NCBI RefSeq assembly: GCF_013375035.1
Contig: NZ_CP056032.1
Location: 2,464,001 to 2,528,000 of the forward strand
Length of the DNA: 64,000 bases
Direction: 5' to 3'
Source of the DNA: Spirosoma sp. KUDC1026
Lineage (GTDB): Bacteria; Bacteroidota; Bacteroidia; Cytophagales; Spirosomataceae
The position numbers were made by a program, and so were the translations under genes. Under the pieces are notes generated by a model. The model searched no databases. It was not told the origin of the DNA and saw nothing but the letters and a program-made list of their open reading frames with translations. This document shows positions 40,609 to 49,111 of this stretch, piece by piece (position 1 is the first letter of the stretch; every line of letters starts with the position of its first letter).

Positions 40609-41628
40609 ATGTTTCTGCAAATGTACAACAGATTTATTCTGATTCTTGTTCTGCTTGCGCTTATTTATTCTTTGTCGGCTCAGGCTGCCAGGCTGAAATC
40701 AAATCGTAAACAGCCACAGTGGGGTTTTTATGCACACAAGCAGATTAACCGATTGGCAATCTTTACGTTGCCACCGGAGATGATGCCTTTTTTCAAGAAG
40801 CACGTTGATTTTCTGACCGATAATGCGGTGAATCCAGACAGGCGCCGGTACGCAGTCGTGGGCGAAGCGCCCCGCCATTTTATCGATCTGGATGCCTACG
40901 CCGATACCAGTGCTGTTACGTTGCCCCGATACCATAAGGATGCCGTCAACCAGTACGGAGAGGATACCCTGGCGCTGCATGGCGTCGTACCCTGGCAGAT
41001 TCAGCTAACGAAATACCAGTTGACTGAAGCGTTCCGACAGCGGAATGTTCGTCGGATTCTGCGCGTAGCCGCTGATCTGGGACACTACATCGCCGATGCT
41101 AATGTGCCATTACACACGACCCGTAATTATAACGGGCAGCTAACGAACCAGCAGGGAATTCACGGCTTCTGGGAGTCGCGGTTGCCGGAGTTATATAGTC
41201 TTGATTACGATGTACTAACCGGCCAGGCTGAGTACGTATACGCACCCCAGAAGCAGGCCTGGCGTGCTGTGTTCAATGCCCATGCCGCCCTGGATTCGGT
41301 GCTGCGATTTGAGCAGGAGTTGACGGCGGCAGTGGGAGAGAACCGGAAATACGGATTCGAAGAACGTAACGGGCAGACGACAAAAGTATACTCCGCTGAT
41401 TTTTCGCGGCAGTACCATGAACGATTGCAGGGGCAGGTTGCCCGGCAGATGCGGGCGTCGATCAAGATGATCGGTGATTTCTGGTACACCTGCTGGGTTG
41501 ATGCCGGGCAGCCTGACATGCGGGCGCTCGCTAACTATGAACTGACCGAAATCGAGCAAACAGAAGATGCCGAGGAGAAAAAAAACTGGTTACAGCGGTT
41601 GTTCTCGGCGCGGGAGGAAGGAAATTAA
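40609..41628 (+). CDS. Secreted zinc-dependent phospholipase C / S1-P1 nuclease-like protein
   Basis: Encodes 339 residues with a signal peptide (FILILVLLALIYSLSAQA). The mature start QWGFYAHKQINRLAIFTLP has the Trp plus His pattern, and LRVAADLGHYIADANVPLHT has the His...Asp...His set of the tri-zinc PLC/S1-P1 fold, with HFIDLDAYAD providing a further acidic pair. This fold cleaves phospholipids or nucleic acids; the sequence cannot decide which. Its TAA overlaps the stop of the convergent nuclease-like gene (shared TTAA at 41625-41628). Confidence 0.8.
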   Translation: MFLQMYNRFILILVLLALIYSLSAQAARLKSNRKQPQWGFYAHKQINRLAIFTLPPEMMPFFKKHVDFLTDNAVNPDRRRYAVVGEAPRHFIDLDAYADTSAVTLPRYHKDAVNQYGEDTLALHGVVPWQIQLTKYQLTEAFRQRNVRRILRVAADLGHYIADANVPLHTTRNYNGQLTNQQGIHGFWESRLPELYSLDYDVLTGQAEYVYAPQKQAWRAVFNAHAALDSVLRFEQELTAAVGENRKYGFEERNGQTTKVYSADFSRQYHERLQGQVARQMRASIKMIGDFWYTCWVDAGQPDMRALANYELTEIEQTEDAEEKKNWLQRLFSAREEGN

Positions 41629-42101
41629 TGATTGATCTTACCAAACAGAGTTGCCAATTGCTGGAACTCGGTAAAGCTTGTTTGACCACAATAAGCTAGT
41701 GAGCCTTTAATCCGAATCGTAATTGTCAGCGATTTTGTGCCGCTTGGTTTTTCTAATTGTTCTGCCAGCATAAGCGCCAGCCGCTGACGTTCGATAGCGA
41801 ATAAATGTTTCCAACTTTGTTCGTGTCGGATTAAGAATACGTAAGTGATATCCGGTGTAGAGCCAACGCGAAGCTGCTCGCGGGGAAGATTAAACTGAGC
41901 GTTGTAACTTCCCTTATATAGTCTGGCCTGTGCAGTTTTTACCTGAATCCGGCTGAGGTTGCCGTCTGTATCTCTGACGACAAAAATGTCGTCTCCACGG
42001 TCAACTTCCGGAATAGCAACGTTCCATCCCAGCATCAGAAATTCGGACATGACAAACAACTGCCCTGCCTTTCCGATGTAGTTATTAAACATTTTACTCA
42101 T
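41625..42101 (-). CDS. PD-(D/E)xK-like nuclease-type protein
   Basis: About 158 residues from the ATG at 42101; the ATG at 42092 is an alternative. The head IGKAGQLFVMSEFLMLGWNV followed by AIPEVDRGDDIFVV and then LSRIQVKTAQARLY matches the small nuclease fold in which Glu/Asp and Gln-x-Lys form the metal site; here the Asp-Asp pair and QVK are visible. Such proteins (group-I-homing-like, DUF4365-like) are common in defence or mobile contexts. The gene overlaps the preceding small gene by 8 bp, so they form a unit. Activity is unproven. Confidence 0.65.
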   Translation of the reverse strand: MSKMFNNYIGKAGQLFVMSEFLMLGWNVAIPEVDRGDDIFVVRDTDGNLSRIQVKTAQARLYKGSYNAQFNLPREQLRVGSTPDITYVFLIRHEQSWKHLFAIERQRLALMLAEQLEKPSGTKSLTITIRIKGSLAYCGQTSFTEFQQLATLFGKINH

Positions 42102-42384
42102 TCCGGTAGCTGAAAACCAGATCGTTAGTGCGGGGGTCGATGAAGTTAACAGGTCCCACCGTTTTAATCGTCTCGTCATCCAACCCCAATAGAATAGGCA
42201 GGACAAATCGTTCTACCCGATTGTGGTATGTTTCGAAGTCAGATTTGGTGTCATAATTGACAAAAACGCTGCCTGACGGATGGGCATTCGGAAATTGCTC
42301 GTAGAAATTCTTCCGGGACAGGGGAGACAGGCTGTAAGTTACGCCATCCAGTTGCCGGTTTACGTAAACGCTGATAGGAGACAT
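42094..42384 (-). CDS. Small protein of unknown function, upstream partner of the nuclease-like gene
   Basis: About 96 residues from the ATG at 42384 (MSPISVYVNRQLDGVTYSLS). No signal, no membrane segment, no family recognised. Mixed alpha/beta composition with NFYEQFPNAHPSGSVFVNYD and a C-terminal PVNFIDPRTNDLVFSYRNE. Its stop overlaps the start of the nuclease-like gene, so co-translation is expected. A regulator, immunity protein or specificity subunit are possibilities, none supported by motif. Confidence 0.55.
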   Translation of the reverse strand: MSPISVYVNRQLDGVTYSLSPLSRKNFYEQFPNAHPSGSVFVNYDTKSDFETYHNRVERFVLPILLGLDDETIKTVGPVNFIDPRTNDLVFSYRNE

Positions 42385-42443
42385 GGTCGTTTTTAGCCAA
42401 AAATAAGTCAAAAGGGCCATCCGAAGACGACCCTTTTCGCCAA

Positions 42444-43313
42444 TTAAACCGTCAGTTTTTTCATGTACTCGGCATCGTTTTTCATGCTGATCATAACCTC
42501 TTGTGGGTATTCTTCTTGTTCAACGATGAAATACTTAATGCCGCTGTCCATAGCCGTACGTAGCGTTTTCTTGAAATCGACGGCGCCTTTACCCAGATCG
42601 TTCTGAACAGGTTTGCCGTTTTCTTTTGTGTAATCTTTAATGTGGCACAGTTCGTAGCGTTTGCCGTATTTCTTCAGATGCGCTACGGTATCGACGCCCG
42701 CTACGTCGATCCAGCACAGGTCCAGCTCGAACATAACGTTCTTCGGATCGGTGTTAGCCAGCAGGTATTCCTGCGGCAGTTTGCCGTCGAGGGGTTTGAA
42801 TGAGTAGTCGTGGTTGTGGTAACCGAATTTCAGACCGGCTTTGCGAACCTGCTCACCAGCTTTGTTGAAGTCGTCGGCAATTTTCTTCCAGTCGTCGAAC
42901 GACTTCTGCGGGCCAATGTATGGGCAAAGAAGATACGACAGACCGGCTTCGCTGGCCATATCAATGCTTTTCTGGAGGCCACCGGGTTCGTCGAAATGCT
43001 TCCGGAAGTTGAAGTGCGTACTGATCATTTTAACGCCCAGATCGTTCAGGAACGACTTGCTATCCTTCGGCGTCATGCCCCACAGAAAGCCCTGTGGCCC
43101 TTCATAGCTCTCAAACTGTTTGTAGCCCATCTGCGCCAGCTGGGTCATAATGCCTTTCGGATCCTTGGGTAATACATCACGGACACTGTACAACTGGACA
43201 CCGAATGGATCGATGGTTTTAGCCAGGGGGCGGGCCAGTAAGTCTGTTTGGCTAAGGGTAAACGCACCAGCGGCCATCAGACCAGACTGTTTCAGGAAAT
43301 TACGTCGTTGCAT
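42444..43313 (-). CDS. Exported sugar phosphate isomerase/epimerase-type TIM-barrel protein
   Basis: Encodes 289 residues with a Tat-like signal (MQRRNFLKQSGLMAAGAFTL: RRNFLK motif). The mature part is a xylose-isomerase-like barrel: FGVQLYSVRDVLPKDPKGIM, KFGYHNHDYSFKPLDG (metal His/Glu region), VMFELDLCWIDVAGVD and YFIVEQEEYPQEVM. Exported members of this family occur with 3-keto-glycoside degradation systems in Bacteroidota. It is not adjacent to the sugar cluster at 6-17 kb but could belong to the same route. Confidence 0.87.
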   Translation of the reverse strand: MQRRNFLKQSGLMAAGAFTLSQTDLLARPLAKTIDPFGVQLYSVRDVLPKDPKGIMTQLAQMGYKQFESYEGPQGFLWGMTPKDSKSFLNDLGVKMISTHFNFRKHFDEPGGLQKSIDMASEAGLSYLLCPYIGPQKSFDDWKKIADDFNKAGEQVRKAGLKFGYHNHDYSFKPLDGKLPQEYLLANTDPKNVMFELDLCWIDVAGVDTVAHLKKYGKRYELCHIKDYTKENGKPVQNDLGKGAVDFKKTLRTAMDSGIKYFIVEQEEYPQEVMISMKNDAEYMKKLTV

Positions 43314-43414
43314 GAGTAAAAGGTTTCTTTCATTTAGAAACGCAAAGTACAGCGGGTTCTACGTAAATCAAACGGTGTTTTTTCCGGACGGGGTTCTTTG
43401 CAGCGTTTCGGACG

Positions 43415-43422
43415 TATCTTTG
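43415..43422 (+). promoter_or_regulatory. Candidate -7 box of the RlmI-like gene
   Basis: TATCTTTG fits TAnnTTTG 20 bp upstream of the ATG at 43442. No clear -33 box is present at the standard distance. Confidence 0.5.
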
Positions 43423-43441
43423 CCCACTTTTCCGGATACCA

Positions 43442-44638
43442 ATGACATTCACGAAAATTTTCCTGCAAGCTGGTCGTGATGAAGCCGTTCGTCGGTTTCA
43501 TCCCTGGGTATTTTCGCGGGCAATCGGTCGTTACGAGGGAAATCCCCACGATGGCGATGTAGTAGAAGTATATGATCGAAAGGGAAATTATCTGGCTACG
43601 GGGCACTACCACGATGGGAGTATTGCCATTCGGATTTTCTCGTTTGCGGCCACCGCTGGCGGTCGTGTGATCCCTGATGTTGACTACTGGACGCAGAAAC
43701 TGAGCCGGATCCGTAGCATCCGTCAGGCTATTGTAACCGGTGATACCAACTGCTATCGACTGGTTCACGGCGAAGGCGATGGCTGCACCGGACTGATCAT
43801 CGATATGTACAACGGCGTAGCCGTATTTCAGGCGCACTCCATCGGCATGCACCGCGAGCGCGCACTTGTTGCCGAAGCGCTCAAAAATGTCTACGGCGAT
43901 GAGTTGAAAGCTGTGTACGACAAGAGCGCCGAAACGCTTCCCGATGAATACGGCGCAACGGTGATCAACGGCTATCTCTACGGTGTGGTGCCTGTACCGC
44001 ATCCGGTGAAGGAGAACGGTAATACGTTTATGATCGACTGGATTGCGGGGCAGAAAACGGGTTTCTTTCTCGATCAACGCGACAACCGGGATTTGCTGGC
44101 GAAGTACGCACACGGGAAAAAGGTCCTGAATGCCTTCTGTTATTCAGGCGGGTTTTCGGTCTACGCGCTCAACGCTGGGGCCAGTCTGGTTCACTCCGTC
44201 GACGTATCGCAGAAAGCCATCGACCTGACCGATCAGAACGTAGCGGCCAACTTTGGCGAGGATCGTACGGAGCACGAAGCCTTCGCCGACGACGTAATGC
44301 ATTACCTGAAAAACCATGACCGCCAGTATGACGTTGTTGTTCTGGACCCACCTGCTTACGCCAAGAGCCTGTCGGCGCGGCACCGGGCGGTGCAGGGTTA
44401 CAAACGACTGAACACCGAAGGATTGCGCCGGGTGGCCAAAGGCGGGATTCTGTTTACGTTCTCCTGTTCGCAGGTGGTGGACCGGGAGTTGTTCTACAAC
44501 ACAATCGTGGCGGCTGCCATTGATGCGGGTCGGCAGGTGCGGGTGCTGCATCACCTGAGTCAGCCCGCCGATCACCCCGTTAGTTTGTTCCATCCCGAAG
44601 GTGGTTACCTGAAAGGATTGGTTCTCTGGGTGGAATAA
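43442..44638 (+). CDS. Class I rRNA (cytosine-C5) methyltransferase, RlmI-like
   Basis: Encodes 398 residues. An N-terminal PUA-type RNA-binding region (RDEAVRRFHPWVFSRAIGRY, then GDVVEVYDRKGNYLATGHYH) is followed by the Rossmann methyltransferase: GKKVLNAFCYSGGFSVYAL (SAM loop), DVSQKAIDL, YDVVVLDPPAYAKSLS (catalytic loop) and ILFTFSCSQVVDRELF with the Cys. RlmI modifies C1962 of 23S rRNA; the length and the PUA domain point to this subfamily. It is followed by a weak hairpin and the PDH E2 gene. Confidence 0.9.
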   Translation: MTFTKIFLQAGRDEAVRRFHPWVFSRAIGRYEGNPHDGDVVEVYDRKGNYLATGHYHDGSIAIRIFSFAATAGGRVIPDVDYWTQKLSRIRSIRQAIVTGDTNCYRLVHGEGDGCTGLIIDMYNGVAVFQAHSIGMHRERALVAEALKNVYGDELKAVYDKSAETLPDEYGATVINGYLYGVVPVPHPVKENGNTFMIDWIAGQKTGFFLDQRDNRDLLAKYAHGKKVLNAFCYSGGFSVYALNAGASLVHSVDVSQKAIDLTDQNVAANFGEDRTEHEAFADDVMHYLKNHDRQYDVVVLDPPAYAKSLSARHRAVQGYKRLNTEGLRRVAKGGILFTFSCSQVVDRELFYNTIVAAAIDAGRQVRVLHHLSQPADHPVSLFHPEGGYLKGLVLWVE

Positions 44639-44649
44639 ATGAAAAAGAG

Positions 44650-44745
44650 GAGCGAGGAAAAACGGTTATAAAGAGTAGCAGAGGGCTTTCAATTCGGCTG
44701 TCTCTGCCTTTTTCCCGCTTGTGTCTCCATTGTTCCGTTTTTCCG
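44650..44745. repeat. Weak purine/pyrimidine inverted repeat H8
   Basis: 44650-44665 (purine-rich, GAGCGAGGAAAAACGG) pairs with CCGTTTTTCCGC (44734-44745) apart from a 2-base bulge. GCAGAG and CTCTGC (44678-44683 and 44702-44707) form an inner stem. It is less regular than the other octamer-type elements. It lies between the RlmI-like gene and aceF and abuts the aceF -7 box. Confidence 0.4.
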
Positions 44746-44746
44746 C

Positions 44747-44754
44747 TAATTTTG
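44747..44754 (+). promoter_or_regulatory. Candidate -7 box of the PDH E2 gene
   Basis: TAATTTTG fits TAnnTTTG about 60 bp upstream of the ATG at 44816. It lies directly after the right arm of the H8 repeat. No clear -33 element. Confidence 0.4.
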
Positions 44755-44815
44755 GGCCTTACACAGACGCCCGAACCTGTTTTTTTTGTATAACCCGACA
44801 TATTCATAGCTACCA

Positions 44816-46576
44816 ATGGCTGAATTAATTCGAATGCCCAAGATGAGCGACACCATGACCGAAGGGGTCATTGCGGAGTGGCACAAAAAAGTGGGCGACA
44901 AAGTGAAATCCGGCGATGTACTGGCCGAGGTCGAAACCGACAAAGCAACGATGGATCTGGAGTCGTACGAAGAAGGTACGCTGCTCTATATCGGTGTTGA
45001 AAAAGGGGCATCCGTGCCCGTAGACGGCGTTCTGGCCGTTGTTGGTGAAGACGGTGAAGACTACAAATCGTTACTCGACGGAGGAAGCCAGGAAGCGCCG
45101 AAAGAAGAGCCAAAAGCGGCTTCGAACGGGGATGCTCCGGCGCCTAGCGGAGACCTGAAGCCCGGTGAAGTCAATACGAAACTGCCGGATAAAGATGCTG
45201 TTTCGGCAGCGCTACCTGAAGACGTCAACGCGACCATGATTCGGATGCCGAAGATGAGCGATACCATGACGGAGGGTACGATTGTCGCGTGGCACAAAAA
45301 AGAAGGTGATACCGTAAAATCAGGTGATGTTCTGGCCGAAGTTGAAACCGACAAGGCTACGATGGACCTGGAAGCGTACGAAGAAGGTACGCTGCTGTAC
45401 ATTGGTGTAAAAGAAGGTTCGTCGGTAGCCGTTGATGATGTCATCGCCGTCATCGGTGAGAAAAACGCTAACTTCAAAGTCCTGCTCGAAGGGGGTAGCA
45501 GCAGCGGTGGTAACGGCAGCTCAGCACCTGCTCCATCATCGAGTGGTAGCGAAACGGCCGAACAGAACCCACAGGCTAATCTACCCGCTAATGCGGACAG
45601 CGATCTGTCGTACGGTGGTGGTGAAGGCGAAAACAACGCCGATGCTACGTCGAACGGTCGGGTAAAAGCGTCTCCGCTGGCAAAACGCATTGCTGAAGAG
45701 AAAGGCATCAACCTGGGCCAGGTAAAAGGTACGGGTCCTGAAGGACGTATCGTGAAGAGCGACGTTGAGTCGTTCAAACCGGGTACGGCTGCTCCTGCGG
45801 CCAAACCAGCTCCCCAAGCTGCTCCTGCCGCAGCACCCCAGCCTGCCGCTGAACAGAAACCTGCTCCCGCCCCAAGCCCAGCACCCCAGGCCCAGGGCGA
45901 GTACGAAGATATTCCGGTTTCACAGATGCGCAAAACCATCGCGCGTCGCCTGAGCGAAAGTCTGTTTACGGCTCCGCACTTCTACCTGACCATGGAAATT
46001 AACATGGATAAAGCAACGGAACTGCGTGGTACGGTTAATGCTATCAGCCCGGTTAAGATCTCGTTCAACGATTTCGTGATCAAGGCCGTTGCGCTGGCGC
46101 TGAAACAGCACCCGAACGTAAACTCGTCGTGGTTAGGCGACAAGATTCGGAAATACAAGTACGTCAATATTGGCGTAGCAGTAGCCGTCGACGAAGGTCT
46201 GCTGGTGCCTGTTGTTCGGAATGCCGATCAGAAAACGCTGTCGACTATTTCGGGCGAAGTGAAAGATCTGGCTGGCAAAGCGAAAGACAAAAAACTGCAA
46301 CCGAAGGATTGGGAAGGCAGTACGTTCTCAATCTCGAACCTGGGTATGTTCGGTATTGAAGAATTTACCGCTATCATCAACCCACCTGATTCCTGCATTC
46401 TGGCCATCGGTTCGATCAAGCAATCCGTGAAATTCGAAGACGGTGTCGCCAAACCAACGGGCGTTATGAAAGTAACCCTCTCCTGCGACCACCGCGTGGT
46501 TGACGGAGCAACGGGAGCTGCTTTCTTGCAAACGGTGAAGCAACTGCTCGAAGATCCAATGCGGATGCTGGTGTAA
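44816..46576 (+). CDS. Pyruvate dehydrogenase E2 (dihydrolipoamide acetyltransferase)
   Basis: Encodes 586 residues. Two tandem, nearly identical lipoyl domains (residues ~1-80 and ~140-220) each show VETDKATMDLE with the lipoylated Lys, and are joined by Ala/Pro/Glu-rich linkers. A peripheral subunit-binding domain follows (VKASPLAKRIAEEKGINLGQ), then another Ala/Pro linker and the catalytic domain ending in SCDHRVVDGATGAAFL with the active-site His. It transfers acetyl groups to CoA in the PDH core. E1 and E3 genes are not adjacent. The lipoyl duplication is normal for this group. Confidence 0.95.
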   Translation: MAELIRMPKMSDTMTEGVIAEWHKKVGDKVKSGDVLAEVETDKATMDLESYEEGTLLYIGVEKGASVPVDGVLAVVGEDGEDYKSLLDGGSQEAPKEEPKAASNGDAPAPSGDLKPGEVNTKLPDKDAVSAALPEDVNATMIRMPKMSDTMTEGTIVAWHKKEGDTVKSGDVLAEVETDKATMDLEAYEEGTLLYIGVKEGSSVAVDDVIAVIGEKNANFKVLLEGGSSSGGNGSSAPAPSSSGSETAEQNPQANLPANADSDLSYGGGEGENNADATSNGRVKASPLAKRIAEEKGINLGQVKGTGPEGRIVKSDVESFKPGTAAPAAKPAPQAAPAAAPQPAAEQKPAPAPSPAPQAQGEYEDIPVSQMRKTIARRLSESLFTAPHFYLTMEINMDKATELRGTVNAISPVKISFNDFVIKAVALALKQHPNVNSSWLGDKIRKYKYVNIGVAVAVDEGLLVPVVRNADQKTLSTISGEVKDLAGKAKDKKLQPKDWEGSTFSISNLGMFGIEEFTAIINPPDSCILAIGSIKQSVKFEDGVAKPTGVMKVTLSCDHRVVDGATGAAFLQTVKQLLEDPMRMLV

Positions 46577-46586
46577 AGAGGAGAAC

Positions 46587-46658
46587 GCAAAAAAGGAGAA
46601 GGGAACAAGGAAATGAAGTGCTTAGCTTCTTTCTCCTTGTTCCCTTCTCCTTTTTTGC
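46587..46658. repeat. Polypurine-armed inverted repeat H6
   Basis: 46587-46611 and 46634-46658 are perfectly complementary over 25 bp. The left arm is nearly all purine (GGAGAAGG, GAACAAGG units at 8-nt spacing) and the 22-nt loop contains CTTAGC before the pyrimidine arm. It fills the gap between the PDH E2 gene and convergent trxA. It could terminate both, but it has no external U-tract. Confidence 0.85.
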
Positions 46659-46669
46659 TTTAGAAAAAC

Positions 46670-47023
46670 TTACAGCGCGGCTGGTTCCAGGGCGGCTTGT
46701 AGTTTTTGTTCCAGTACGTTCTTAGGAACGGCACCGATTACTTTATCGACAAGCTGACCGTTTTTGAAAACCATCAGCGTAGGGATGCTGCGGATACCAA
46801 ATTTAGCGGGTACCTGAGCGTTTTGGTCAACGTCCATTTTAGCGACAACCGCCTTGTCTTTGTATTCACCGGCGAGTTGTTCTACAACTGGTCCGATCAT
46901 CTTACAGGGGCCGCACCATTCGGCCCAGAAGTCTACCAGAACAGGTTTATCGGAATTGATTAATTGCTCGAAATTAGCGTCAGTTGCTTCGACGGCATTA
47001 GATCCTGCTGCCATGAGTGACAT
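46670..47023 (-). CDS. trxA: Thioredoxin
   Basis: About 117 residues from the ATG at 47023 (MSLMAAGSNAVEATDANFEQ); the ATG at 47014 is also possible. The active site WAEWCGPCKMIGPV, the buried Asp in VLVDFWAEW and the cis-Pro segment RSIPTLMVFKNG are intact. It is a cytoplasmic protein-disulfide reductase partnered with thioredoxin reductase. It ends at the H6 repeat. Confidence 0.95.
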   Translation of the reverse strand: MSLMAAGSNAVEATDANFEQLINSDKPVLVDFWAEWCGPCKMIGPVVEQLAGEYKDKAVVAKMDVDQNAQVPAKFGIRSIPTLMVFKNGQLVDKVIGAVPKNVLEQKLQAALEPAAL

Positions 47024-47205
47024 GAGTTTATTGGTTGAACTTGTTTCTCTCACATAAACCCGATAGCCGTCGATTAGTTCCGAAATCTTATAGCTTGTAA
47101 CTCGTGTCGACCAAACTGTGATACTCGGATAGACTTTCAATAGCCGAGTGCTAAATCTGTTTGGGTTGTTGCCCCCGTTGCGTCCGTCACCAGTGATTCA
47201 GGTAT

Positions 47206-48105
47206 TCAATCCTCTTCCGGTCCGGAGTCTGAGCCCGCCTGCGAGCGACGGCGGTTTTCGAAGTACACAAATACATGCAGAGCGTGATTAAAGCGATGCA
47301 GGCGCAACGCTTCGGATTCGCTCATCTGAATAGTAAACTGATTCAGATACCCCAGTTCCAGACGTAGGTTTGGTGCCAGTTGTCGGCCCAGGGCCAGATA
47401 CGTTCGGTTCTGGTCGAAGAAGGCCCCCGCGTCGGCTACGACGAGCATAGGCTCAACGCTCAGGTGAGAATACCAGCGTTTGTCGTCGGTATTTCGTTTA
47501 AAAATGGGGTTGATCCAGCGGAGCATCGCCCGAAGCCGCAAGTTGAACCGGTCAGCTAGAACGCGTTGCGATTCGCCATCAGCCAGAAAGATATACGCGT
47601 TCGCCAGCGTATCCGTGAGTGAAGGCCAGCGAAACTCGGTACGAAACCGCTGGATAAGTTCGCCATCGCCAGCGGGTTTGGTGATTTGAAGCTGCGGGAT
47701 AATCCGAACTTCCTGCGTAAACGTAATAGGCTGATACTCGTTCGTGCGGCCCCAGTTCCACCAGAGACCGATCGGCGACAGCGACAGGCGTACCGGTTTA
47801 CTGAGCTGGTAACTGACCCAGGGCCGGAAGACCTGCAACAGGGGGTGACGAAAGGCGTTCAGATCCCGCCCATTGTTATCGTCGGCCTGACGCCGGTATT
47901 GGTGATCGATCTGCAGACTCCATTTCCCCGGTAGTTTATACACCGCGTTAATCTCCGACCAGAAAACCGTCCGATGACGAACCGCCGAAGGGTACCGCTG
48001 GGCAGTGGCGACCAGTGTCAGCAGGCAGCCAATTATAGTCAGAAAAGTTTGACCGTTACACCGAAAACGGATGCTTAGGTCAGGCGGAGGGTTGAGTCTG
48101 GGCAT
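47206..48105 (-). CDS. DUF2490 beta-barrel-like exported protein
   Basis: About 299 residues from the ATG at 48105 (MPRLNPPPDLSIRFRCNGQT), which overlaps the end of mscS by 26 bp. A basic lead precedes a hydrophobic signal-like segment (FLTIIGCLLTLVATAQ). The remainder alternates aromatic-rich strands (KWSLQIDHQYRRQADDNNGR; FRPWVSYQLSKPVRLSLSPI; YSHLSVEPMLVVADAG) like DUF2490 outer-membrane barrels. It ends HALHVFVYFENRRR plus an acidic tail. The function is unknown; it is co-transcribed with mscS. Confidence 0.78.
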   Translation of the reverse strand: MPRLNPPPDLSIRFRCNGQTFLTIIGCLLTLVATAQRYPSAVRHRTVFWSEINAVYKLPGKWSLQIDHQYRRQADDNNGRDLNAFRHPLLQVFRPWVSYQLSKPVRLSLSPIGLWWNWGRTNEYQPITFTQEVRIIPQLQITKPAGDGELIQRFRTEFRWPSLTDTLANAYIFLADGESQRVLADRFNLRLRAMLRWINPIFKRNTDDKRWYSHLSVEPMLVVADAGAFFDQNRTYLALGRQLAPNLRLELGYLNQFTIQMSESEALRLHRFNHALHVFVYFENRRRSQAGSDSGPEED

Positions 48106-48958
48106 TCTGTAATTTCTGTTTGAGGTCGAATGTCTGGCCCGCAAAAACGGTCAGAATCTGATTCTCATCGAACGTATGCTTAATGGTTTTGATTGCTTCA
48201 CTCAACGCGGCTGGTGGGCCTATAACGCTGGGGTTGATCCAGAACCAGAGCACAAACTGGATGTTGCTATCCCCAAAATTGCGGAAGTAGAGTTCGACTG
48301 GCCGGTCGTGAATCACAAACGGCAACTTACTAACAGCGATCTGGGCCAGCTGCTGGGCTTTGTTGAGATCATCGACGTACGACACGCCAGCCGAGACTTC
48401 GATGCGCCGGAAACCAATGCGGGAATAATTGGTGATTGGTTTCTGAAAAACGTCCTTACTGGGAATCTCGACGGTTTGCCCCTGGCCGTTGTCCAGCACG
48501 ACCGAACGTAACTTTACATCCAGTACTTTACCGCTGAAGCCATTCGTGTCAACAACGTCACCTACCTGTAAGGGGCGGGTAATGGCGAGCATGGTCCCCG
48601 AAATGAAATTGGTCGTCAGGTCCTGAAAGGCAAAACCCACGGCTAGCGCAATCACCCCAGCACCAGCCAGCAGGGACGTAACAGTTTTGTCGAGCCCCAG
48701 AACCCCCAATGCGATAAACAGCCCCAACGCCATCACCAGTACCCGAACCAGGGCGCTGGTTAGGTTAACCAGCGAGTAGTTATGGCTAACCCGGTGCAGG
48801 CCCTGGCTCACCCAGCGGCTGATCAGGCGGGAGAGAAACGTAAAGAGCAGCAGCAGAATAATGGCAACAGCCAGCTTGGGTAAGTAGCGAACCGCCGTCC
48901 GGCTCCAGCTCAGGAGCTCGGCGTAGATAAGACGGGTAGCCTGTTGTAAATCAATCAT
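48080..48958 (-). CDS. MscS-family mechanosensitive ion channel
   Basis: Encodes 292 residues. Membrane segments near residues 20-50 and 65-90, then the pore helix region LLAGAGVIALAVGFAFQDLT with the Gly/Ala packing typical of MscS TM3. The beta domain follows: NFISGTMLAITRPLQVGDVV, VVLDNGQGQTVEIPSKDVFQ and NYSRIGFRRIEVSAGVSYVD. It opens on membrane tension to release solutes during osmotic downshock. It overlaps the downstream DUF2490 gene, so the two are translationally coupled. Confidence 0.92.
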   Translation of the reverse strand: MIDLQQATRLIYAELLSWSRTAVRYLPKLAVAIILLLLFTFLSRLISRWVSQGLHRVSHNYSLVNLTSALVRVLVMALGLFIALGVLGLDKTVTSLLAGAGVIALAVGFAFQDLTTNFISGTMLAITRPLQVGDVVDTNGFSGKVLDVKLRSVVLDNGQGQTVEIPSKDVFQKPITNYSRIGFRRIEVSAGVSYVDDLNKAQQLAQIAVSKLPFVIHDRPVELYFRNFGDSNIQFVLWFWINPSVIGPPAALSEAIKTIKHTFDENQILTVFAGQTFDLKQKLQNAQTQPSA

Positions 48959-49046
48959 TCGAGTGTTGGTGGTTTTAAACGAAACGGCTGAGATTTGTCG
49001 AGTGTTTCCGTAAATCCGGACCGGAATTTATGGGGTGGACGATACG

Positions 49047-49077
49047 TTTCATCATTATCTGATTCGCCGTACCTTTG
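49047..49077 (+). promoter_or_regulatory. Promoter of the cysteine desulfurase gene
   Basis: TACCTTTG (49070-49077) matches the -7 consensus TAnnTTTG. TTTC (49047-49050) stands exactly 19 nt upstream, one base off the -33 TTTG. The ATG is about 35 bp downstream. This is one of the best promoter matches in the window. Confidence 0.65.
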
Positions 49078-49111
49078 TGCTCCTGTTAGTAATTTCTGCA
49101 ACCTGTTGACA

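Noticed and set aside
45061-45939. Leftward open frame of 292 codons opposite the PDH E2 gene
   Set aside because: Its Ser/Ala/Pro/Gly-rich sequence is the antisense of the E2 lipoyl linkers; no motif, signal or context.
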